Shown: positions 17,045 through 25,846, numbered from the stretch's first letter. The stretch is DNA of 64,000 nucleotides from Chryseosolibacter histidinae (GCF_018598225.1 NZ_JAHESF010000005.1:124001-188000), one strand, 5' to 3'. Numbers and translations are program-made. Notes: generated by a model from the letters alone, not told the origin.

Positions 17045-17060
17045 CCACGAACCGAGATAA

Positions 17061-17094
17061 AACCCTTTGAGGGCTCTTAACCCCTCAAAGGGTT
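17061..17094 (+). terminator. strong hairpin after the ABC-F gene
   Basis: AACCCTTTGAGGG pairs perfectly with CCCTCAAAGGGTT across an 8-base loop. The T-run after it is weak (ATTAAG). A similar AACCCTT...AAGGGTT hairpin follows the gene ending at 19503. Confidence 0.6.
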
Positions 17095-17239
17095 ATTAAG
17101 TAGGGTCGCCGGTTTCCGGGTGACATCGGAGTCTCCGGTCTCCGGGACTCCGCGTTCTTGGGTGAACTAGGCTATGTATGATAATGTGCTTATCTTGAAT
17201 AAGATGTTACATTGAAAACGATAGTTGAATTTAACTGGA

Positions 17240-18259
17240 ATGAAACGATATATCTTCAGTATTTTTTTTGCCATTGTCATCGTCGGGTTGTACCACTTTG
17301 TTAATATCAATCTCTTCAGCCTGGATTTGACGAAGCGGACGAGAGAAGCGCTATTCGTTGTCAGAAACGAACCCGATATAGACGATGCACTGTTGTTACT
17401 TAACATCGGACGACTTGAACCCGATGAGCTTGCCGCTAAAATTGACTCCTTATTGATTACCGGAGTGCCGAGAATAGGGGTCAACCTTTGCCATTTTGAT
17501 AAAGTGCCTAAAGGTCTTATTGCACGATACAGGGAAAACGACCGGGTCATATTTGCAAATTGTGATAGCTCCCAGCCCGGAGCACTTAGTCAGATCGTTG
17601 GCGACGGTAATGCCGTCACACATTTTAAGACTGACAGATCTGATTATTTTGAATTGCAGCTAACAGGATTTACGGGCAGGGGAAATGACTGGGAACGAAT
17701 TAATTACGGAGTAAGATTGGATTATAGGCTTAAAGGCGAACTGAACAATTCTTATTATTGGTTCGATCCCGATTACCTGGAGAACAAGACTGTCCTTCTC
17801 GGTTATATGGGAGAATACGTAACGGACGAGATCTATTATTTCAAAAATTGCAGAATAACACCGCTGAATCCATATTATGGAGCGGAGGAGGATGTACTGC
17901 CTGATATGTATGATATCGAGATTACGGCCAATATCATTAGAACAATTCACCATAACGATTTTATTAATGAGGTTAACCAGGTAGTCAGAGTTCTCATTGT
18001 GTTGGCTATCTGTATGATTAACGTCATCGTTCTTACATACGCAAAAACAAGATGGATAGTCGTCAATCTTGTGATAGCAACAGTTCTTTTTGTACTGTTA
18101 ACAGGAGCCGCGTCATTCCTTCTGGTGTACATGTTCGATAAAAGATATTTTTTGTCTCTGGATGAGCTCCCGTTAATCCTGTTGGTGACTACTTTTTTTA
18201 CAGTTGCGTTGAATATCAGCCAAAAACCGTTCGAAACTCCCGAAACATCAAAGGGTTAG
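17240..18259 (+). CDS. CHASE2-like membrane protein
   Basis: The protein has 339 residues from the ATG at 17240; an in-frame TTG at 17225 is less likely. A single N-terminal TM (about 4-22), an extracytoplasmic domain of some 230 residues, and three closely spaced C-terminal TMs (about 250-270, 275-303 and 312-332) give the layout of CHASE2 sensory modules. No cytoplasmic output domain follows, so it is either a stand-alone sensor/structural protein or a partner of another protein. The DNA looks more A+T-rich than its nitrate-gene neighbours. Confidence 0.6.
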   Translation: MKRYIFSIFFAIVIVGLYHFVNINLFSLDLTKRTREALFVVRNEPDIDDALLLLNIGRLEPDELAAKIDSLLITGVPRIGVNLCHFDKVPKGLIARYRENDRVIFANCDSSQPGALSQIVGDGNAVTHFKTDRSDYFELQLTGFTGRGNDWERINYGVRLDYRLKGELNNSYYWFDPDYLENKTVLLGYMGEYVTDEIYYFKNCRITPLNPYYGAEEDVLPDMYDIEITANIIRTIHHNDFINEVNQVVRVLIVLAICMINVIVLTYAKTRWIVVNLVIATVLFVLLTGAASFLLVYMFDKRYFLSLDELPLILLVTTFFTVALNISQKPFETPETSKG

Positions 18260-18351
18260 AAAAAAAACTGCCAATGAAACTGCACAAGGTCAGCCCAATC
18301 CTCTGGACAAAGGATCTCCACCAAAGCCATCATGTTGAGCGCTTCGAATAA

Positions 18352-18398
18352 CCCCGACAGGGGTTTGTCATCGCTAGCACCGGGTTTTAACCCGGTGC
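18352..18398. repeat. two hairpins in the 18260-18579 gap
   Basis: CCCC-GACA-GGGG (18352-18363) is followed by GCACCGGGTT-TT-AACCCGGTGC (18377-18398). The rest of this 320-base gap shows no gene or clear promoter. The hairpins belong to the dispersed 'CCCGAnnGGG ... CGGGTTTTAACCCG' family. Confidence 0.6.
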
Positions 18399-18579
18399 GG
18401 CGTTGACGTGACGTTTTAAAGGTACTAGCAGAGTCTCCCACGCTCCGGAACTCCGTCGCCCTTCGAAGCCGCCAGTTGGTACCTTCTTGTTTTTGTAGCA
18501 TATTCCTAAAAAATTCATGACAGCTATCGCCGGTTTTCGGATCATTGACATCATCATCATTCTAAATTCCAGTTTGACC

Positions 18580-19503
18580 ATGTATTCTCAGGACCACGAA
18601 ATCCAGGAGCTGTATGAAAAAGCAACCCGGAAAATTTCCCAGCAGCAAGTACTTGGCGGCTATGAAAAACCCGAGGGGTTGATCAAACTCGAAGAGCTTT
18701 CGGAGCGCAAAGTTGTCAACCTGGAAACGATCGGTTTCTTTCTTCACACTACAAAGCCTTATTTCCCGGCACCGGTTGATATTATTCCTTTTGCTTCAAC
18801 AGGAGGTGACGGATGTTATTTTGCGTTCGTAACGGATTTTACCAGTCAGCCCGATCTCGAAAATGCGCCGGTGCTTTTTGTCAGCCCAACAGATTTTGAC
18901 ACTAACAGGCCCAAGCAGTCCAATATTCTTTTTGCCGGGAATTTTAACGATTTCCTCAGCATCATGACAATGATATGGAATGCTGAGATCATCCGTTTCA
19001 AGGACGTTACGCAAATGAATTTCGATGAGGAAATAAAACGGATTCGCCATGGGTCCGGAGATGATGACGAGCGCGAGAAGACGATTCAGCTTCTTCACAA
19101 GAATTTTGCGCTAAAGAAGATCACCAACCTCAATCAGTACTACCGGTCACTCTACGAAGAAAGAGAAGCAGGCTATTTCATTAAAACCATCGATGGGATA
19201 GGTATCCGTTGCAAGCATGTGCCGGCAATAACCCCAAACGTTATCACCGCACCGGTCGACATTCAATCGCTGAGCGCAACTTTAGAAAAATTATCACCTG
19301 ACGAAAAGCTCCGGTTCTACAGAGAGGCGGCATACTTATATCCTTACCACGAAGATAGTTTTCTCAACATCCTCGAGATCATTTCAGGTCAGATGAAAAA
19401 AGACGGCTTGAACAGAGAGGCCGGCATCATTGATTTCGAAATTGCACAGACAAGGAACTTCAACGAATACCTCAAAGCGCAAAACAAAAAGCAGAAACGG
19501 TAG
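18580..19503 (+). CDS. unknown soluble protein, possibly SUKH-like
   Basis: The protein has 307 residues from MYSQDHE; an upstream ATG at 18517 would add a hydrophobic stretch but overlaps nothing conserved. The segment DIIPFASTGGDGCYFAFVTD followed by APVLFVSP and a NFNDFLSIM helix resembles the core of SMI1/KNR4 (SUKH) immunity-type proteins. I see no toxin gene beside it, so this is only a hint. The C-terminal half is helical and charged. A hairpin follows the stop. Confidence 0.55.
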   Translation: MYSQDHEIQELYEKATRKISQQQVLGGYEKPEGLIKLEELSERKVVNLETIGFFLHTTKPYFPAPVDIIPFASTGGDGCYFAFVTDFTSQPDLENAPVLFVSPTDFDTNRPKQSNILFAGNFNDFLSIMTMIWNAEIIRFKDVTQMNFDEEIKRIRHGSGDDDEREKTIQLLHKNFALKKITNLNQYYRSLYEEREAGYFIKTIDGIGIRCKHVPAITPNVITAPVDIQSLSATLEKLSPDEKLRFYREAAYLYPYHEDSFLNILEIISGQMKKDGLNREAGIIDFEIAQTRNFNEYLKAQNKKQKR

Positions 19504-19536
19504 AACCCTTCGAGGGTTTTAAACCTTCAAAGGGTT
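19504..19536. terminator. AACCCTT...AAGGGTT hairpin; start of a 359-base gap
   Basis: A 7-bp outer stem with an imperfect inner stem directly follows the stop of the preceding gene. The rest of the gap to 19862 holds no credible gene: one 80-codon frame beginning with TTG is proline-rich and featureless. It also holds one isolated TACGTA at 19592 and the operator cluster described next. Confidence 0.45.
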
Positions 19537-19766
19537 GTCCGAAACGAAGGGGCCAGTCTTCTATTCTCGCAAGGTCCCGAACAAAGGCATCTACGTAAGT
19601 CACACCTTCCCAATAACCCTACATAAACCTGACAAGCCAGCTACGATACAGCTACCATTTACCTACTGTCAGATAAATACGGTCCCCTTGAAACTTTGTC
19701 AGCCCCCAAATCAGCCCGGAAACGCAGAAAACCCCGAAATCACTCCATTATCTGCAATCGATTTTC

Positions 19767-19857
19767 TACGTAATTAAATCCGTTTCGTAAATTATTTTAC
19801 GTATAAATACGTAATTAAACACCTATTTACTTACTTTTATTACGTAACAAATACGTA
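19767..19857. promoter_or_regulatory. TACGTA operator cluster before narK, with a perfect 7-2-7 site
   Basis: Five perfect TACGTA palindromes (19767, 19798, 19808, 19841 and 19852) lie within 91 bases. Positions 19798-19813 read TACGTAT-AA-ATACGTA, an exact inverted 7-2-7 repeat. Positions 19841-19857 read TACGTAA-CAA-ATACGTA, a 7-3-7 version. The last palindrome ends five bases before the narK ATG. Confidence 0.7.
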
Positions 19858-19862
19858 GTAAA

Positions 19863-21221
19863 ATGACGCTTCAGGAATCAGGAAAAGCCACGAAAATCAA
19901 CCTGCTGGACTTCAAAACCACCCCCATGAAGGCCTTCCATATTACCTGGATCACCTTCTTTCTCTGCTTTTTCGGGTGGTTCGGTATCGCACCCCTGATG
20001 CCTGTAGTGCGTGAAGACCTTAACCTCACCAAAACGCAGATCGGCAACATCATCATTGCCTCGGTGGCCATCACCATTTTTGCGCGGTTGCTCTTCGGCT
20101 GGCTTTGTGATAAGATCGGTCCGCGCATCTCTTATTCCGTGTTGCTCATCCTGGGCTCAATCCCTGTTATGTGCATCGGCTTCAGCAACAGCTACGAAAC
20201 CTTTCTGCTGTTCAGGCTCGCCATCGGTGTGATCGGCGCTTCATTCGTGATCACCCAATATCACACCTCTGTCATGTTCGCGCCTAACGTAGTGGGTACG
20301 GCTAACGCTACTGCTGCTGGCTGGGGTAACATGGGCGGCGGCGCAACCCTCATCGTGATGCCGCTGATCTTTGCAGCATTCGTCGGTGCCGGTTATGCCA
20401 GCGCAGAAGCCTGGCGTTACAGCATGGTGGTGCCAGGGGCGGCCCTCTTCATCATGGGCTTCGTATATTATTTCTTCACAAAAGATACGCCGTCAGGAAA
20501 CATCACGTCACGTAAGGCCGAAGCTGTTGCAAAAGATAATTCGAAAGAAGGAAACTTCTGGGGCGTCTGCAAAGACTACAGGGTGTGGACCTTGTTCCTG
20601 GCTTACGGCGCCTGCTTCGGCATCGAGATCACCATCGACAACATTGCAACACTTTATTTTGTCGACAACTTCAAGCTTGGCATCGCCGAGGCAGGATTGA
20701 TCGCCGGCCTTTTCGGCATGATGAACATCTTCGCCCGCGCACTGGGTGGCATCTTCGGAGACAAGGCCGGTAAAAAATTCGGACTGCAGGGAAGGATCAT
20801 CACACTCAGCGCGTTCCTGCTGCTCGAAGGGTTGGGTATCATCATATTCTCCAACATGAGCACGCTGCCCTGGGCCATCGCCACCATGCTCATCTTTGCA
20901 CTGTTCCTCAAGATGTCAAACGGGGCCACGTATTCTGTGGTGCCTTTCATTAACAAACGTGCCATCGGTGTGGTGTCGGGTATTGTGGGCGCCGGCGGAA
21001 ATGTGGGTGCAGTGCTGGCGGGTATGTTGTTCACTTCCGAAGACCTCTCTTATCGCGAAAGCCTTTTCATTATTGGGGTCACAGTGATCGTTGTGTCTGT
21101 GATCTCTTTCTTATTAAGCCTGAGCAGGCGATCTGCGCAGGAGATCCTGTCGCCGGAATTTCACCCAGACACTTTGGGCGTGAAAGAGTCATTGGCTGTT
21201 ACTTCCCTTCGTAAACCTTAA
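19863..21221 (+). CDS. narK: nitrate/nitrite transporter, MFS NNP family
   Basis: This inner-membrane transporter has 452 residues and about twelve TM segments. The two family signature regions are visible: TAAGWGNMGGGATLIVMP in the first half and GIVGAGGNVGAVLAG in the second. The motif GWLCDKIGPRI after TM2 is MFS-typical. It heads the uptake and reduction genes that run to 30.9 kb. Import or exchange of nitrate and nitrite is known for the family; whether this copy is NarK1-like (symport) or an antiporter cannot be read from the sequence. Confidence 0.94.
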   Translation: MTLQESGKATKINLLDFKTTPMKAFHITWITFFLCFFGWFGIAPLMPVVREDLNLTKTQIGNIIIASVAITIFARLLFGWLCDKIGPRISYSVLLILGSIPVMCIGFSNSYETFLLFRLAIGVIGASFVITQYHTSVMFAPNVVGTANATAAGWGNMGGGATLIVMPLIFAAFVGAGYASAEAWRYSMVVPGAALFIMGFVYYFFTKDTPSGNITSRKAEAVAKDNSKEGNFWGVCKDYRVWTLFLAYGACFGIEITIDNIATLYFVDNFKLGIAEAGLIAGLFGMMNIFARALGGIFGDKAGKKFGLQGRIITLSAFLLLEGLGIIIFSNMSTLPWAIATMLIFALFLKMSNGATYSVVPFINKRAIGVVSGIVGAGGNVGAVLAGMLFTSEDLSYRESLFIIGVTVIVVSVISFLLSLSRRSAQEILSPEFHPDTLGVKESLAVTSLRKP

Positions 21222-21297
21222 CCCGCATGCACCTGTAAAAAAGAGATCATACAGCCTCGGGGAAAAAGTTACCAGGTAATGGATTCCTAAAACAAAA

Positions 21298-21332
21298 GTC
21301 CCCTTTCAGAACCACGAATTCTTCCAGGGGAC
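21298..21332. other. weak hairpin between narK and the porin gene
   Basis: GTCCCCT pairs with AGGGGAC over a 21-base loop without a T-run. It may mark a processing point in the transcript rather than a terminator. Confidence 0.3.
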
Positions 21333-21366
21333 AAGCAATTAGTTGTTTCACTAATCCTCGAAATTT

Positions 21367-22746
21367 ATGAAGAAGAACATTTACATACAATTGCTGATTG
21401 TATTTTGTTGCCTCTGCAGCGTAAGCGAGCTGCGCGCGCAATTTACTTTTTCTGGCCAGATCAGAACGCGCTCAGAATTGCGCGATGGCCAGGGCACACC
21501 TTCCCTAAAAGATACAGTTCCCGCTTTTTTCACTTCTCAACGCACACGCCTTAATTTCGGATACAGCGCTTACCGCTTCAAGATCTACGCTTCGGTACAG
21601 GACGTTCGCGTGTGGGGACAGGATGCGTCTTCTATCAACCGCATTACCACAGATACTTACGATGGCTTTATGTTGCATGAGGCCTGGGGCGAGATCAGCC
21701 TTGTAGACACGGGCAAGGTTGTGAAGAACTTTACGTTGAAGATCGGTCGCCAGGAGCTGGTCTATGACGACGTGCGGCTGCTGGGCAACCTCGACTGGCT
21801 GCAACAGGCCAGAAGACACGACGCTGCCTTGCTGAAATTCGAGCACAACAACTGGACCGCCCACCTCGGCGTGGCGTACAACCAGAACGCTGAGCGCAAA
21901 TCGAATACAATATATAACGGTGTGCCCACAGGATACACCGCCAGCACCAACGGTCTGGGTGCCATGTATAAGTCGATGCAATTTTTGTACGTGGCGAAGA
22001 AGCTGCACTTCGGCAACATCTCGTTCCTCGCCTTCAAGGATGATTTCAGCAAATTCCATTTCGCTGAGACTGACGTGGAAAAGAAAACACCCATCTACGA
22101 CAGATCTGTATGGAGCCGTTTCACGGGAGGCACACACATCACCGGCACGGCGCTCCGGAAAATTGCTTTTACAGCCAGCGCATTTTACCAGGGCGGCAAG
22201 TTCAGGGAAGGAACGTCGCTTGACGAATACCTGCTCTCCGCTTCGGCGATGTACTCGGTTGGCAGAAAGCTCACGGTCGGCCCCGGCATCGATGTTACCT
22301 CGGGCAACAATGGCTCCGATCCAACAAAGAAATTTCAAAGGTTCGATCCGCTGTATGGTACGCCGCACAAGTTCTGGGGATACATGGACTACTTCTATGT
22401 GGCCGATGGTTTTGGCTCCAACGGATTGGTGGACGCTTACCTGAGAACAAAGTATAAAGCGAAGGATAACCTGACGCTGTCGCTGGATGCCCACCAGTTC
22501 TCATTGCCCAACTCAGTAACCGACGAAGCTGGTGTTGTGCTTGAGAAGACACTGGGGCAGGAGCTCGACTTCGTATTTAACTACGCGCTAACCAAAATGG
22601 TCAGCATTGAAGGAGGATATTCCACCATGTTCTCTACGGCTACGCTCACTTCGTCTAAAGTGAAAAACGTGCGCAATGCCGACACCACTTCTCAGTGGGC
22701 CTACCTGATGATCTCTATCAAACCCGAGTTCTCCATCAAAAACTGA
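21367..22746 (+). CDS. alginate-export-family outer-membrane porin
   Basis: A signal peptide (residues 1-25, ending LRAQ) precedes a beta-barrel of alternating strands typical of the alginate-export (AlgE-like) porin family. Its characteristic segment, LKIGRQELVYDDVRLLGN then LDWLQQARRHDAALLKF, lies at about residues 120-158. The 459 residues end in a hydrophobic strand (YLMISIKPEFSIKN) as barrels do. Its place between narK and nrtA suggests passage of nitrate or nitrite across the outer membrane, which is inference. Confidence 0.82.
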   Translation: MKKNIYIQLLIVFCCLCSVSELRAQFTFSGQIRTRSELRDGQGTPSLKDTVPAFFTSQRTRLNFGYSAYRFKIYASVQDVRVWGQDASSINRITTDTYDGFMLHEAWGEISLVDTGKVVKNFTLKIGRQELVYDDVRLLGNLDWLQQARRHDAALLKFEHNNWTAHLGVAYNQNAERKSNTIYNGVPTGYTASTNGLGAMYKSMQFLYVAKKLHFGNISFLAFKDDFSKFHFAETDVEKKTPIYDRSVWSRFTGGTHITGTALRKIAFTASAFYQGGKFREGTSLDEYLLSASAMYSVGRKLTVGPGIDVTSGNNGSDPTKKFQRFDPLYGTPHKFWGYMDYFYVADGFGSNGLVDAYLRTKYKAKDNLTLSLDAHQFSLPNSVTDEAGVVLEKTLGQELDFVFNYALTKMVSIEGGYSTMFSTATLTSSKVKNVRNADTTSQWAYLMISIKPEFSIKN

Positions 22747-22754
22747 ACGTTCCC

Positions 22755-23987
22755 ATGAAAACATTGACAATCAATATCAAGAGCCTGATGCGCTGGATCA
22801 CGATCCCGGTGCTGCTGCTTATGCTGACGGCTTCCGCGCCCATTGTTGCCGATAAAGAGCCGATCCGCCTTGGATACATTCCGCTTACAGATTGTGCACC
22901 CCTGGTGATGGCCAAAGAGCTGGGCCTGTTTGAAAAATACGGTGTAGACGTTGAAGTGATCAAGGAAGCTTCGTGGGCCAACGTGCGCGATAAGCTGCTC
23001 ACCGGCGAGCTGGACGGCGCACACTGTTTATTCAGCATGCCATTTTCAGTCTATACAGGCGTGGGTGGCAAAGAAGGTTCTGAAATGAAAATTGCCCTGG
23101 TGCTCAACAACAACGGGCAGGCTATTACACTTTCTAAAGATTTTTGTGGCAAAGTAGGGTTCAAACAGACACCGAAAGTTGCACCCGTAGTAGCGGCGAA
23201 GCTGAAGGCAGAGAAAGAAGTGACGTTTGCCATGACGTTTCCCGGCGGCACCCACGACATCTGGCTGCGCTACTGGCTGGCCGCTGCCGGCGTCAATCAG
23301 AAAACCTCCAAGATCATCACCATTCCTCCGCCGCAGATGGTAGCCAACATGAAGGTGGGTAACATGGATGGATATTGTGTAGGCGAACCGTGGAATGGTG
23401 TAGCTGTGAAGCAGGACATTGGGTTCACCGAGATCTCCACGCAGGACATCTGGAAACACCATCCGGAGAAAGCGCTGGTGGTGAACAAAAAATTCAGCGA
23501 AGCCAGAAGAGAAGAGCTCAAGCAGGTGATGAAGGCCGTGCTGGAAGCGTGCAAGTGGCTCGACAACCGCGCCAACCGCAAGAAAGCATCGGGTGTGGTA
23601 GGCAAGTACATCAACGCGCCCGCCGATGTGATCGAAGCCAGGCTCATGGGCGATTATAACCTCGGATGCAACCAGGGAACGGAGATCTACACCGATGACT
23701 ATATGCTGTTCCACCGCGGTGGCGAAACAAACTTCCCCAGGAGATCGCACGCCATCTGGTTCATGTCGCAATACGTACGGTTCGACTACCTGAAAGAAGC
23801 GCCTGACTACAAAGCTGTGGCCGACAAGATCATCATGCAGGACCTCTACAAAGAAGTTGCCGCCAGCATGAAGATCAAAGTACCTGACGACGACATGAAA
23901 CCTTTTGTGCTTGACCTCGACAAGGTAAAATTCGACCCTAACAACCCGGGCGAATATCTGAAGTCAGTCAATGCCATTAACCAGTAA
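22755..23987 (+). CDS. nrtA: nitrate ABC transporter, substrate-binding protein
   Basis: The 410-residue protein belongs to the NrtA/CmpA/SsuA-like binding proteins. It has an N-terminal hydrophobic export signal (about 14-34) without a lipobox cysteine. The early segment IRLGYIPLTDCAPLVMAKEL and later FPGGTHDIWLRYWLAAAG and GYCVGEPWNG are family landmarks for nitrate/bicarbonate binders. It starts 8 bases after the porin, and its stop TAA overlaps the nrtB ATG by one base, so translation is probably coupled. Confidence 0.92.
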   Translation: MKTLTINIKSLMRWITIPVLLLMLTASAPIVADKEPIRLGYIPLTDCAPLVMAKELGLFEKYGVDVEVIKEASWANVRDKLLTGELDGAHCLFSMPFSVYTGVGGKEGSEMKIALVLNNNGQAITLSKDFCGKVGFKQTPKVAPVVAAKLKAEKEVTFAMTFPGGTHDIWLRYWLAAAGVNQKTSKIITIPPPQMVANMKVGNMDGYCVGEPWNGVAVKQDIGFTEISTQDIWKHHPEKALVVNKKFSEARREELKQVMKAVLEACKWLDNRANRKKASGVVGKYINAPADVIEARLMGDYNLGCNQGTEIYTDDYMLFHRGGETNFPRRSHAIWFMSQYVRFDYLKEAPDYKAVADKIIMQDLYKEVAASMKIKVPDDDMKPFVLDLDKVKFDPNNPGEYLKSVNAINQ

Positions 23988-24841
23988 TGATCATGGCTAT
24001 AACAACAACATTGACTGGCACAGAAAAGGAAACTGTGAAAGATCCGAAGCCCGGCATGCTGCTAAAGCGCACGATGGAAGTGTTTGTGAACCTTGCCTAC
24101 AGCGTTTCCGGTTTCGGGTTGCTGATCGCACTCTGGTATATCATTACTGTAGCTTCCGGTGGAGAGCTGCCTTCGCCGGCAGCTACCTTCACTGTGTTCT
24201 GGGACCTGGTAAAAGATCCGTTCTACGATCTGGGACCTAACGACAAGGGTATTGCCCTTCAGTTGCTGAGCTCGCTCACCCGTGTGTTCACCGGTTTTCT
24301 GCTTGGATCGTTCGTAGCCATACCGGTGGGATTGGTTATGGGTGCCAGCAACATAGCGCGAAGGATCTTTTATCCCATCGTGCAGGTGCTGAAACCAGTT
24401 TCACCCCTGGCATGGTTTCCCATCGGCCTGGTGGCATTCCAGTCTGCCGCCGATGCAACCATCTTCATCATTGTGATCACATCGCTGTGGCCAACGCTGA
24501 TCAACACTGCGTTCGGTGTTTCTTCCATTCCTGATGACCACCGTAACGTGGCGAAAGCGTTCGGTTTTTCACGATGGAAGTACCTCACCAAAGTACTGAT
24601 ACCTTTCAGTTTGCCGCACATTATCACGGGGCTGCGTCTCAGCATCGGTGTGGCGTGGCTGGTGATCGTTGCAGGCGAAATGCTCTCTGGCGGCATGGGC
24701 ATCGGCTTCTTCGTTTGGGATAGCTGGAACGCGCTGAGCCTCGAGAAAGTGATCTCGGCCATCCTCATCATCGGCCTGGTTGGCCTGCTGCTCGACAGGG
24801 GATTCGCAGCGTTGGAGAAAAGAGTTACGTATGCAGCTTAA
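23987..24841 (+). CDS. nrtB: nitrate ABC transporter, permease
   Basis: This inner-membrane subunit has 284 residues and about six TM helices. The EAA loop that contacts the ATPase is seen in AKAFGFSRWKYLTKVLIPF followed by LPHIITGLRLSIGVAWL and VIVAGEM (about residues 185-230). The start overlaps the nrtA stop; a second ATG six bases on is equally possible. It works with NrtA and the following ATPase for high-affinity nitrate uptake. Confidence 0.92.
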   Translation: MIMAITTTLTGTEKETVKDPKPGMLLKRTMEVFVNLAYSVSGFGLLIALWYIITVASGGELPSPAATFTVFWDLVKDPFYDLGPNDKGIALQLLSSLTRVFTGFLLGSFVAIPVGLVMGASNIARRIFYPIVQVLKPVSPLAWFPIGLVAFQSAADATIFIIVITSLWPTLINTAFGVSSIPDDHRNVAKAFGFSRWKYLTKVLIPFSLPHIITGLRLSIGVAWLVIVAGEMLSGGMGIGFFVWDSWNALSLEKVISAILIIGLVGLLLDRGFAALEKRVTYAA

Positions 24842-24851
24842 CACAGAAATC

Positions 24852-25670
24852 ATGAGCTACCTGAAAATTGAAGATCTAGAGATCGCCTTTAAAACACCCA
24901 AAGGCCGATACGTTGCTGTGCAGAACATTAACCTTGACGTTGATAAAGGGGAGATCATTTCCATCATCGGCCACTCAGGCTGTGGAAAGTCTACCATCCT
25001 CAACGCCGTTGCCGGCATGGTACAGCCCACGGGAGGAAGTGTGTTGCTGAACGGAAAAAAAGTAAAAGGCCCGGGCCCTGACCGTGGAATTGTTTTCCAG
25101 AACTACTCCCTGCTGCCTTGGCTGTGTGTTTACCAGAATATTTATCAGGCGGTGGATGCTGCGCTGAAGACAGAAGACAAGGCTGATAAACATGCCCGTG
25201 TTGAGCAGTACCTGAAGATGGTGGGCCTTTGGGATCACCGTGAGAAATATCCAAAGCAGATCTCCGGCGGTATGAAGCAGCGCGTAGCCATTGCCCGCGC
25301 TTTTGCCATCGACCCTGAGGTGCTGCTGCTCGATGAACCTTTCGGTGCCCTGGATGCGCTGACCAAATCGTCGCTGCACATAGAGCTGCTGAAGATGTGG
25401 AACCTCACGCAACGCAGTAAAACCATCATCATGGTAACACACGATATCGAAGAAGCGATCTTCCTTTCAGACCGGATCGTGGTGATGAACAACGGCCCGG
25501 CATCCACCATCCGCGAAATAGAAAACGTTCACCTGCCAAGACCCAGAAATAAAAAGGAGACCGTGAACATGCCCGAATACAAAGTGATCCGCGAACGCCT
25601 GCTGAACCTGCTGGTGGATAAAGTGGTGATCGATGACTCGGAGTTGTATAAGGAGGAACAGGCAGCTTGA
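24852..25670 (+). CDS. nrtC: nitrate ABC transporter, ATP-binding protein
   Basis: This is a single ABC ATPase of 272 residues, like NrtD or the N-terminal half of cyanobacterial NrtC. Walker A GHSGCGKST (about 39-47), Q-loop FQNYSLLPW, signature ISGGMKQRVAIARA and Walker B LLLDEPFGALD are all intact. There is no C-terminal NrtA-like regulatory domain. I chose the ATG at 24852, 10 bases past nrtB; an in-frame ATG at 24831 would overlap nrtB by 11 bases. Confidence 0.92.
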   Translation: MSYLKIEDLEIAFKTPKGRYVAVQNINLDVDKGEIISIIGHSGCGKSTILNAVAGMVQPTGGSVLLNGKKVKGPGPDRGIVFQNYSLLPWLCVYQNIYQAVDAALKTEDKADKHARVEQYLKMVGLWDHREKYPKQISGGMKQRVAIARAFAIDPEVLLLDEPFGALDALTKSSLHIELLKMWNLTQRSKTIIMVTHDIEEAIFLSDRIVVMNNGPASTIREIENVHLPRPRNKKETVNMPEYKVIRERLLNLLVDKVVIDDSELYKEEQAA

Positions 25671-25676
25671 GAAATA

Positions 25677-25843
25677 GTTGACAATTTGACAAGGGGCAAT
25701 TGACAAATTAATGGACAGTTAACAAGATAACAATTGACAACAGACAAAATCAAAGTGAAAAAGGATATGCTACGAATCGGAGGAGAATCTATGATGTATA
25801 CACAACACGTTGTCAACTGTTTCATTGTCAACTGTCAACTTTT
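25677..25843. repeat. TTGACAA repeat array with inverted copies before the nitrate reductase gene
   Basis: The left part holds repeated TTGACAA/TTGACAATT units (25677-25745). The right end holds the inverted TTGTCAACTG units (25811-25840). Together they could form a long imperfect hairpin in the transcript between nrtC and the nitrate reductase gene. Confidence 0.7.
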
Positions 25844-25846
25844 CAA

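Noticed and set aside
19535-19777. 80-codon frame before narK
   Set aside because: It begins with TTG, is proline-rich and featureless, and runs into the TACGTA operator cluster.
23770-23776. TACGTA words inside genes (for example in nrtA, and at 31834, 32658, 43354 and 61738)
   Set aside because: They are single copies in coding DNA at about the frequency expected by chance, without partner sites.
24780-24851. Earlier start of the nitrate ABC ATPase inside nrtB
   Set aside because: It would overlap nrtB by more than 60 bases; ATPases of this family begin close to SYLKIEDLE.
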